NCBI GenBank assembly: GCA_036271855.1
Contig: DATAZV010000138.1
Coordinates: 1-5,133 of the forward strand
Length of the DNA: 5,133 nt
Source of the DNA: JAQGMJ01 sp036271855
GTDB lineage: Bacteria > Pseudomonadota > Gammaproteobacteria > Burkholderiales > JAEUOS01
Direction: 5' to 3'
Shown here: positions 1 to 5,133 of the stretch, piece after piece
Layout of the letters: each line of letters starts with the position of its first letter
How positions within the stretch are numbered: position 1 is the stretch's first letter
Made by a program: the position numbers and the translations under genes
Notes under the pieces: generated by a model
Database searches by the model: none
What the model was told of the DNA's origin: nothing
What the model saw: only the letters and a program-made list of their open reading frames with translations

Positions 1-1791
1 AAGGGGCGCGGCATCAGCAACTACGCGCTATCGGTGGCTTCCGCGCTCAGCCGCAGCTACTGCGTGCAGTTCGGCGAAACCGACTTCGCCTTCGTCTCGC
101 GCCTGCTTGAAGACGAGGGAATCTACTATTACTTCGACCACGACGATTCCGGCCACAGCCTGAAGATTTCCGACACCAAGGGCGGCGGCCCGGTGTGCGG
201 GCCGGCGGCGGGGATCAAGTTCCGTCCCGGTGGCACCAGCACCGACCAGGGCGCCGTGGTCACCGCCTGGCGCGAAGAGCGCGCCGTCACCACCGCCAAA
301 TACGCCCTGCAAAGCTACAACTTCGAGACCCCGGCCACCAGCCTGTTGAGCAGCGCGCAGACCACCGTGACCGTCGGCGTCAACGACAAGCTGGAGCAAT
401 ACGACTACGCCAACAATTACGGCACGGTGGCCGACGGCACCACCCGCGTCAAGTTCCGCATCGAGGGGCGGGAAGCGGAGCACCAGCGCTTTTACGGCAC
501 CAGCAATTGTTCCTTCCTGATCGCCGGCCGCACCTTCAAGCTGGCCGACCACATACTGACGGATCAGAATGACGATTACATGCTGCTGGAGGTGAGCCAC
601 GAGGCGCGCAACAACAACTACGGCACCTTCCTCGGCGGCGCCGACGAGTCCTACTACAGCAACCGCTTCGAGTGCATGCGCAAGAGCGTGCAGTACCGCC
701 CGCCGCTGGTGACGCCGCGCCCGCGCATGCACGGCGTGCAAAGCGCGCTGGTGGTAGGGCCCTCGTCAGAGGAAATCTATACCGATAAGTACGGCCGAAT
801 CAAGGTGCAGTTCTACTGGGACCGCGACGGCAAGAAGGACGAAAGCAGCTCCTGCTGGATGCGCGTGGCGCAGTCCTGGGCTTCCAACCTGTGGGGTGCG
901 CAGTTCATCCCCCGCGTCGGCCAGGAAGTGCTGATCGACTTCATCGACGGCGACCCCGATCAGCCCCTGGTCACCGGCGCCCTCTACAACGCGCAAAAGA
1001 TGCCGCCCTACGCGCTGCCGGACAACAAGACCCAGAGCGGGGTGAAGTCGCGTTCCAGCGCCCAGGGTACGGCGGAGAATTTCAACGAGTTGCGCTTCGA
1101 GGACAAGAAGGGCTCGGAAGACATCAACGTCCAGGCCGAGAAGGATTTCCACCGCCTGGTGAAAAACGACGACTTCCTCGAGGTGCAGCACGACCAGACC
1201 ATCAAAGTGAAGAATGCCCGCACCGAGACGGTGGCAGAGGGCGACGAGACCGTCACCATCTCCAAGGGCAAGCGCGTGGTCACCGTTTCCGAGGGCGACG
1301 AGACCCTGACCGTGAGCAAGGGCAACCGCCTGGTGGCGGTGAGCCAGGGCAACGACACCCACACGGTGGACACCGGCAAGCGCGTGATCGAGGTGCAGGG
1401 CAACGACGAGCTCACCGTCAAGCAGGGCGACCGGGTGATCAAGGTGTCGCAGGGCAAGGACGACACCACCGTGGCGATGGGCGACTCCAAGCTGACCGTC
1501 TCGCAGGGCAACCACGAAGTGACGGTGTCGATGGGCAACGACAAGCTCACCGTCTCCACCGGCAATCACCAGATCAGCGTGGCCGTCGGCAAGAGCACCA
1601 CCACGGCGATGCAGGGCATCGAGTTGACCGTCGGCCCGAACAGCATCAAGATCGACAACAGCGGCGTCACCATCACCGGCATGATGGTGAAGATTGAAGG
1701 CTCGGTACAGACCTCGATCAAGGGTGCGATGACGCAAATCAACGGCGACGCCACGGTGATGCTGCAGGGCGGCGTCATCATGATCGGGTAA
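1..1791 (+). CDS. vgrG: VgrG, T6SS spike protein (5' end outside window)
   Basis: This is the trimeric tip spike of the type VI secretion system, which sits on the Hcp tube and is fired into target cells. Frame 1 is open from base 1, so the gene starts upstream and 596 residues are visible. A GTG at 34 falls inside the conserved gp27-like domain and is not a real start. In order: the end of the gp27-like region (YCVQFGETDFAFVSRLLEDE at visible residues 20-39, then GIYYYF); the gp5-like OB-fold (YGRIKVQFYWDRDG from about residue 264, GDPDQPLVTGALYN from 317); the linker NKTQSGVKSRSS (342-353) and LRFEDKKGSEDI; then a beta-helix needle of regular 9-residue units (about 408-532); and a hydrophobic tip ending GGVIMIG. 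There is no C-terminal toxin extension, so it is a structural VgrG that must carry cargo through PAAR or adaptors. It is followed 6 bases later by the next gene. Family identification is firm. Confidence 0.96.
   Translation, partial: KGRGISNYALSVASALSRSYCVQFGETDFAFVSRLLEDEGIYYYFDHDDSGHSLKISDTKGGGPVCGPAAGIKFRPGGTSTDQGAVVTAWREERAVTTAKYALQSYNFETPATSLLSSAQTTVTVGVNDKLEQYDYANNYGTVADGTTRVKFRIEGREAEHQRFYGTSNCSFLIAGRTFKLADHILTDQNDDYMLLEVSHEARNNNYGTFLGGADESYYSNRFECMRKSVQYRPPLVTPRPRMHGVQSALVVGPSSEEIYTDKYGRIKVQFYWDRDGKKDESSSCWMRVAQSWASNLWGAQFIPRVGQEVLIDFIDGDPDQPLVTGALYNAQKMPPYALPDNKTQSGVKSRSSAQGTAENFNELRFEDKKGSEDINVQAEKDFHRLVKNDDFLEVQHDQTIKVKNARTETVAEGDETVTISKGKRVVTVSEGDETLTVSKGNRLVAVSQGNDTHTVDTGKRVIEVQGNDELTVKQGDRVIKVSQGKDDTTVAMGDSKLTVSQGNHEVTVSMGNDKLTVSTGNHQISVAVGKSTTTAMQGIELTVGPNSIKIDNSGVTITGMMVKIEGSVQTSIKGAMTQINGDATVMLQGGVIMIG
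1222..1596 (+). repeat. Degenerate 27-bp tandem repeats encoding the VgrG beta-helix needle
   Basis: Fourteen in-frame consecutive units can be laid out by eye. Thirteen are 27 bases (9 residues, consensus roughly xLTVSxGNx) and one is 24 bases (1384-1407, VIEVQGND). Examples are KLTVSQGNH (1489-1515), EVTVSMGND (1516-1542) and KLTVSTGNH (1543-1569). Alternating small or hydrophobic residues followed by a Gly turn are typical of the gp5-type triangular beta-helix of VgrG spikes. The units differ at the DNA level, so this is a protein-structural repeat and not a recent expansion. Confidence 0.85.
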
Positions 1792-1797
1792 ACGACC

Positions 1798-2373
1798 ATG
1801 GCCGACCATTGGGTACACATGAGCGCGCCCACCGCCAAGGAGGTGGCGGCGCAGTTCGAACTCGCTCCAGAAGCGAAGGCGATGCTCAATACGCAGACGC
1901 CGCCGCAGTTCCTTGCCGCACTCCTCGACTATGGCCACGACCTCGATGCCCTGCGCTTTCTGGCTTACGCCATGCCCAAGCGCCACGCCGTGTTCTGGGC
2001 CTGGCTGTGCGTCAAGGCACTGCAGCCGAAGGAGCCGCCGCCGCTCGCGGTAAAGGCGCTGGAGGCGGCGCACAAGTGGGTCCTCGACCCCTCCGAGCCG
2101 AACCGCCGCGCCACCGAGATAGCCTATCTCGCCGCCGGCCTGGAGGAACCCGCCGCCGTCGTGGCGATTGCCGCCTTCTGGTCCGGGGGCAGCTTGGCGC
2201 CGGAAGGCAACCCGGTGGTACCGCCGGCCGCCCACCTGTGCGCCCACGGCGCCGCCAGTGCGATCATGCTGGCGGTAGCCAAGGGCGACCCGACCAAGGC
2301 GAAGGCGGCTTACGCCCAGGCGGTCGCGCAGGGCGTCGGCGTCGCCGCCGGTAAACTGGCCTGGAACAACTAA
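1798..2373 (+). CDS. VgrG-associated helical protein, probable DUF6931 family
   Basis: This is a 191-residue protein without signal peptide or membrane span, probably cytoplasmic, rich in Ala and predicted mostly helical. Two stretches look conserved: LAYAMPKRHAVFWAWLC (residues 55-71), with an aromatic/Cys cluster, and AAFWSGGSLAP (125-135). From memory these match the DUF6931-type proteins encoded beside vgrG and PAAR genes in proteobacterial T6SS clusters; the family name is recollection, not a search result. It lies 6 bases after vgrG and 19 before the PAAR gene, so it is almost certainly co-transcribed and may be a spike or cargo adaptor, which is inference. The start is uncertain: ATG at 1798 fills the gap after vgrG, while ATG at 1819 (MSAPTAKEV) has a GGG at a better distance. 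Neither has a strong Shine-Dalgarno. No catalytic motif is visible. Confidence 0.85.
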   Translation: MADHWVHMSAPTAKEVAAQFELAPEAKAMLNTQTPPQFLAALLDYGHDLDALRFLAYAMPKRHAVFWAWLCVKALQPKEPPPLAVKALEAAHKWVLDPSEPNRRATEIAYLAAGLEEPAAVVAIAAFWSGGSLAPEGNPVVPPAAHLCAHGAASAIMLAVAKGDPTKAKAAYAQAVAQGVGVAAGKLAWNN

Positions 2374-2392
2374 AGCCTGAGAAAAGCACACC

Positions 2393-2683
2393 ATGGGACA
2401 ACCCGCCGCGCGCCTCACCGACATGCATGTCTGCCCGATGCTGACCGTGCTGGTGCCGCACGTCGGCGGCCCGATCATCGGCCCGGGCGTGCCCAACGTG
2501 CTGATCGGCAAGCTGCCGGCCGCGGTGATGGGCGACATGGCCACTTGCGTCGGCCCGCCCGATGCCCTGATCAAAGGCAGCACGAAGGTGCTGATTTCCA
2601 AGCGGCCGGCGGTGCGCATGGGCGACTCCTGCGCCCACGGCGGCACCGTCATCCTCGGCTGGCCCACCGTGCTGATTGCCTGA
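2393..2683 (+). CDS. PAAR-domain spike-tip protein
   Basis: PAAR proteins form the sharp zinc-bound cone on the VgrG trimer and can carry effectors. The 96-residue product opens with the diagnostic PAARLTD (residues 4-10). It then shows HVGGPIIGPGVPNVLIG (23-39), PAAVMGDMATCVGPPD (42-57), the repeat-like KVLISKRPAVRMGD (65-78) and SCAHGGTVILGWPTVLI (79-95). Duplicated VLI...PA.RMGD blocks are the internal repeats of the fold. Candidate zinc ligands are H12, C14, C52, C80 and H82; which four bind cannot be fixed by eye. The domain fills the whole protein, so there is no N-terminal transmembrane region and no C-terminal toxin. This is a stand-alone tip, so cargo would bind non-covalently or via VgrG. 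It starts at ATG 2393 with only a weak purine-rich stretch (GAGAAAAG) upstream, and lies 18 bases before tssA. Confidence 0.95.
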   Translation: MGQPAARLTDMHVCPMLTVLVPHVGGPIIGPGVPNVLIGKLPAAVMGDMATCVGPPDALIKGSTKVLISKRPAVRMGDSCAHGGTVILGWPTVLIA

Positions 2684-2701
2684 ACCCACCTGAAACCCGC
2701 C

Positions 2702-3751
2702 ATGGCTCTCGATCTAGACGCTCTCCTGGTTCCCATCGCCGGCGACAACCCGGCCGGCGCCGACATTTCCTACGACGCGGTCTACGACAAGATCAAGGAA
2801 GCGCGCCGCCAGGACGACGCCAACCTGGCGCAGGGAGACTGGCAGGCCGAACTCAAGGTGGCGCAGTGGCCGCTGGTGCGCGACCTGGCGCAGGAGGTGC
2901 TGTCGTCGCAAAGCAAGGACCTGCAGATCGCCGCCTGGCTCACCGAGGCGATGGTGCAATTGAAGGGCTTCGAGGGCCTGGCCGACGGCCTCACCCTGCT
3001 CGAGCGCGTGCTCGCCGACTACTGGGACAGTTGCTACCCGCCGGCCGATGGCGAGGACCTGGACCAGCGCGCCGGCAAGATCGCCTGGCTCGAAAAGACC
3101 CTGCCGATGATCGTCCAGGCGATCCCCCTGACCCAGAGCGGCAGCTACGGCTGGTTTCGCTGGAAGGAGTCGCGCGAGGTCGACAATCTCGGCCGCACCG
3201 ACCCCGCGCTGAGGGAAGAGGCGATCGCCAACGGCAAGATCGCGCTGGACACCTGGGACAAGGCGGTGATCAACACCCCGGGCGAGTTCTACGCGCCGCT
3301 ATTGCCGGTGCTCGCACAATGCCAGGCCGGGATCGCCGCCCTGATCACGCGGGTCGACGAGAAATTCGGCTACGACGCGCCCAGCCTGGGCCAATTGCGG
3401 CAGGCGATTGCCGACTGCGCCGACCTGCTCAACCGCATCGCCCGCGACAAGGGGCTGATCGGCGCGGAGGAGAGCGCGGAAGAGGGTACGGAGGAGGGCG
3501 GCACCGCCGGCGCCGGCGGCGGCAAGGGCGGCCCGCTGCAAACCCGCGCCGAAGCCCTGCGCCGCCTCGGTGAAGTGGCGGAGTATTTCCGCCGCACCGA
3601 GCCGCACAGCCCGGTGGCCTACCTGGTCGACCGCGCGGTGCGCTGGGGCAACATGACCCTCGACCAGTGGCTGGCCGAGATGATCAAGGACGAAAGCATG
3701 CTGGGCGGCCTGCGCGAGACGCTCGGCATCATGCCGCCGCCGGCGGAATAG
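2702..3751 (+). CDS. tssA: TssA, T6SS assembly protein (ImpA_N domain, short form)
   Basis: TssA proteins organise T6SS baseplate and sheath assembly. The 349-residue product begins with the ImpA_N signature: LLVPIAGDNPAGADISYD (residues 8-25) then VYDKIKEARRQDD (27-39). The helical N-terminal domain runs to about 135, including the recognisable DYWDSCYPP (106-114). A helical middle section follows. A low-complexity acidic and glycine-rich linker (about 255-277, EESAEEGTEEGG then GAGGGKGG) leads to a compact C-terminal domain (about 281-345) with the conserved EVAEYFRRTEPHSPVAYLV and AVRWGNM stretch. Length and this C-terminal end fit the short class typified by Pseudomonas aeruginosa TssA1 (about 344 aa) and not the long sheath-capping form of enteroaggregative E. 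coli. No clear Shine-Dalgarno precedes ATG 2702, so translation may be coupled to the PAAR gene. It is the last gene of the operon. Confidence 0.95.
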   Translation: MALDLDALLVPIAGDNPAGADISYDAVYDKIKEARRQDDANLAQGDWQAELKVAQWPLVRDLAQEVLSSQSKDLQIAAWLTEAMVQLKGFEGLADGLTLLERVLADYWDSCYPPADGEDLDQRAGKIAWLEKTLPMIVQAIPLTQSGSYGWFRWKESREVDNLGRTDPALREEAIANGKIALDTWDKAVINTPGEFYAPLLPVLAQCQAGIAALITRVDEKFGYDAPSLGQLRQAIADCADLLNRIARDKGLIGAEESAEEGTEEGGTAGAGGGKGGPLQTRAEALRRLGEVAEYFRRTEPHSPVAYLVDRAVRWGNMTLDQWLAEMIKDESMLGGLRETLGIMPPPAE

Positions 3752-3875
3752 CAGCGTCGGCCGCATGGCGCATGGTCAAGTCGCCAGGCCGCCGTGCTAG
3801 GGGTGTGCCGTCCAGCCGCCGCCGCAGCAGGCACGAGCGGCGCCGTGCCGCCGTTTGCCCACGCGAGACACAGGC
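3752..3875. other. Convergent intergenic gap between tssA and the minus-strand gene
   Basis: These 124 bases separate two genes that end towards each other, so they should hold transcription termination for both. A small stem (3830-3835 pairing with 3844-3849, GGCACG/CGTGCC) overlaps an alternative 5-bp stem (3837-3841 with 3847-3851). Only a CGTTTG follows on the + strand, so no convincing intrinsic terminator can be called. No gene or RNA is seen here. Confidence 0.6.
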
Positions 3876-4886
3876 TTACATGACGTGCGCGTTGATGATG
3901 TCCTTGAGTTCGCCCGCCCAATGGCGGTTCGGGAAGATCTCCGACACCCGGAAGGTTACGCAACGCTGGTGCGTCGAGGCATAGACGCTGTTCGACTTGC
4001 GCGGCAGGGGGATGGGCCCCAGGCGCCGGGACGAAGTAAAGGTCTGCTTGGTCACCGCGAAGCCGGTCGACTTTTCCACCCGTGCGCCGTCGGTCTTGCG
4101 CACCTCCTTGCGGGTCAGGAACTTGGCCGTTTCGATCAGCGCCGACTCCTGCAGGTAGAACGACCAATGGTGTCCGAAGCGCATGCCGAAGACACAGCCG
4201 AAGTTGTTGATGACTTCGACCGTGAAGGGATTGTTGCTGCCTGATTGCACCCACTTGAGATAATCCTGGATCGCCTGGCTGTCGCGCTTCATGTAGTCGT
4301 TGCGATTGACTTCGCCCAGGGTCTGTTCCAGGTTCATGTGCGTACCCTTGGTCGCTGTCTCCAGCTGCTCGCGCCAGAATGCGCCCGCGTCCTCGGCAAG
4401 CTTGCCGTCGATGCCGGCGTGGTAAAGAGTGGGCTTGGTCGGTGGCCCCTTGACGAATACCGAACAGCCATTGATGCCGGCGGTGAAGAAAAAGCGCGGG
4501 TTCTCGTCCTCGTCGGCCTCCACCAGGTTGCGCGGGACCGCCGGGATGGATGCGCTGACGATCTTCAGCGTCTTCCAGGGCAGCCAGTGGATCGGAATCT
4601 GGTCGAGGGAGGTCCGCGCGGGAGACAGGGTCAGTGTCTTTGCATCGGGAAACTTGCCATGGCGCGTGAAGTCCGCGAACTGCACGCGTGCGCCGCCGCT
4701 GACGTGGCTGATCGGCGCCACATGAACGCCGTCTTCCATCACCGAGTTGAGCGCGCCCTCGGCGATCCGGTTCTCCTTGACTTTCCAGGTCTTGAGCAGC
4801 GTGCCGATGGAGCCGTCAGGCGGGCTCACCGGGGTGCGGCGCATGAACATCAAGGGATTATCCAGAAAGTCCTGGTTCGTCGTCAT
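3876..4886 (-). CDS. Unknown-family protein with CNF/CheD-like Thr-Cys-His motif; candidate T6SS effector
   Basis: I do not recognise the full-length family. Start: ATG at 4886 has GGAG (4894-4897) seven bases upstream, so it is preferred over the in-frame TTG at 4934; this gives 336 residues. There is no signal peptide or transmembrane helix, as expected for a cytoplasmic protein or T6SS cargo. The central block has FFFTAGINGCSVFVKG (132-147) followed by PTLYHAGIDG (152-161). T135, C141 and H156 reproduce the Thr-X5-Cys spacing of CheD and BLF1 and the Cys-His distance of 15 in CNF1 (C866/H881), all deamidases sharing one fold in which a Gly-Cys precedes a beta strand and the His follows on the next. 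A deamidase or related thiol hydrolase is therefore proposed (inference). The N-terminal 120 residues and the C-terminal 170, including FGCVFGMRFGHHWSF (229-243), have no function I can assign. The gene is convergent with the T6SS operon and appears less GC-rich. No partner immunity gene is visible in the window. Confidence 0.85.
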   Translation of the reverse strand: MTTNQDFLDNPLMFMRRTPVSPPDGSIGTLLKTWKVKENRIAEGALNSVMEDGVHVAPISHVSGGARVQFADFTRHGKFPDAKTLTLSPARTSLDQIPIHWLPWKTLKIVSASIPAVPRNLVEADEDENPRFFFTAGINGCSVFVKGPPTKPTLYHAGIDGKLAEDAGAFWREQLETATKGTHMNLEQTLGEVNRNDYMKRDSQAIQDYLKWVQSGSNNPFTVEVINNFGCVFGMRFGHHWSFYLQESALIETAKFLTRKEVRKTDGARVEKSTGFAVTKQTFTSSRRLGPIPLPRKSNSVYASTHQRCVTFRVSEIFPNRHWAGELKDIINAHVM

Positions 4887-4893
4887 CGAAAAA

Positions 4894-4897
4894 CTCC
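4894..4897 (-). promoter_or_regulatory. Shine-Dalgarno site deciding the start of the minus-strand gene
   Basis: GGAG on the minus strand lies seven bases before ATG 4886 (sequence AATGGAGTTTTTCG then ATG). It is the clearest ribosome-binding site in the window and rules out the longer TTG-initiated reading at 4934, which has no such site. Confidence 0.8.
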
Positions 4898-5063
4898 ATT
4901 GGACGCAGGGTGAGGCCGCCGGCGGGATGAACAATGGCGAAGCAATTCCTCACGCATGCGGCGTGTAGAAACAATCAGGTGAGATGCCGGATCAGACTTT
5001 GCACAGTGGCCCTGCAACGGCGACCCATGCAAAACCGGCGAGTATGTCGCGCAGGCCGCAAGC

Positions 5064-5096
5064 GGCGGGCACGCAGCGCAATCCCGTGTGCCCGCC
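5064..5096. repeat. GC-rich inverted repeat (9-bp perfect stem)
   Basis: GGCGGGCAC (5064-5072) is the exact reverse complement of GTGCCCGCC (5088-5096), with a 15-base loop. It could form a stable hairpin, but neither side is followed by a T-run, so it is not a canonical intrinsic terminator. It lies about 180 bases upstream of the minus-strand gene and next to a second palindrome. Confidence 0.6.
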
Positions 5097-5106
5097 ACCG
5101 AGGCGC

Positions 5107-5126
5107 GGCGCCGCGTACGCGGCGCC
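5107..5126. repeat. 20-bp perfect palindrome
   Basis: GGCGCCGCGT (5107-5116) is followed immediately by its exact reverse complement ACGCGGCGCC (5117-5126). A zero-spacer palindrome of this length could be a dimeric-regulator operator or a cruciform/hairpin element at the edge of a transcription unit. The window ends seven bases later, so its partner gene is out of sight. Function is not assigned. Confidence 0.65.
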
Positions 5127-5133
5127 CGGCGGA

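Noticed and set aside
34..1791. A complete VgrG starting at GTG 34
   Set aside because: The frame is open upstream to base 1, and position 34 lies inside the gp27-like domain, so the true start is outside the window.
766..2766. A 666-residue open frame on the minus strand opposite vgrG, the helical gene and PAAR
   Set aside because: It is an antisense shadow in GC-rich DNA. Its translation is low-complexity (runs of V, A, L, G, H, D mirroring the VgrG repeats), it spans three clearly real + strand genes, and it matches nothing recognisable.
3830..3856. Intrinsic terminator after tssA
   Set aside because: The stems are only 5-6 bp and are followed by only three T residues, too weak to call.
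3876..4886. An NlpC/P60- or Tae-type peptidoglycan amidase reading of the Cys/His pair
   Set aside because: Those enzymes usually have the catalytic His several tens of residues after the Cys. Here the Gly-Cys strand and the His only 15 residues later fit the CNF/CheD pattern better.
4245..4913. A 222-residue + strand open frame
   Set aside because: It lies antisense to the minus-strand gene, which has a good ribosome-binding site and a motif-bearing, compositionally normal protein. The + strand translation has no recognisable feature.
4887..4934. A longer N-terminus for the minus-strand gene (TTG at 4934)
   Set aside because: The TTG has no Shine-Dalgarno, while ATG 4886 has GGAG seven bases upstream.
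4887..5063. A sigma70-type promoter for the minus-strand gene
   Set aside because: TTGCAG and TTGTTT hexamers can be picked out, but no acceptable -10 box lies at 16-18 bases from either.

Overview
The window is a high-GC proteobacterial segment carrying the end of a type VI secretion system (T6SS) vgrG cassette, followed by a convergent gene of unknown family. The GC-rich codon choice and the look of the VgrG, TssA and small VgrG-adjacent proteins suggest a betaproteobacterium, or a high-GC gammaproteobacterium. No rRNA or other clock gene is present to settle this, so the taxonomic guess is weak.

Left part (1-3751, + strand): four closely spaced genes that read as one operon. First is the 3' part of vgrG (the 5' end lies outside the window), encoding the T6SS spike with an OB-fold domain and a long repetitive beta-helix needle. 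Second is a 191-aa alpha-helical protein resembling the DUF6931-type family found beside vgrG genes. Third is a 96-aa PAAR protein that would cap the spike. Fourth is a 349-aa short-form TssA with an ImpA_N domain. Gaps are 6, 19 and 18 bases. Together they encode spike, spike tip, a probable spike-associated accessory protein and a baseplate/sheath-assembly factor.

Right part (3752-5133): a 124-base convergent intergenic gap, then a minus-strand gene (3876-4886) with a good Shine-Dalgarno sequence and a 336-aa soluble product. I do not recognise the whole protein. Its centre, however, holds a Thr-X5-Cys-X14-His arrangement in the context ...TAGINGCSVFV...TLYHAG.... This matches the residue order and spacing of the CNF1/CheD/BLF1 glutamine-deamidase superfamily: CNF1 has Cys866/His881, 15 apart, and CheD and BLF1 have a Thr six residues before the Cys. 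Given its place next to a spike cassette, I propose it as a candidate T6SS cargo effector with deamidase (or related thiol hydrolase) activity. This is inference from motif spacing and location.

The last 247 bases hold no supported gene. They contain two strong GC-rich inverted repeats (5064-5096 and 5107-5126) without a T-tract.
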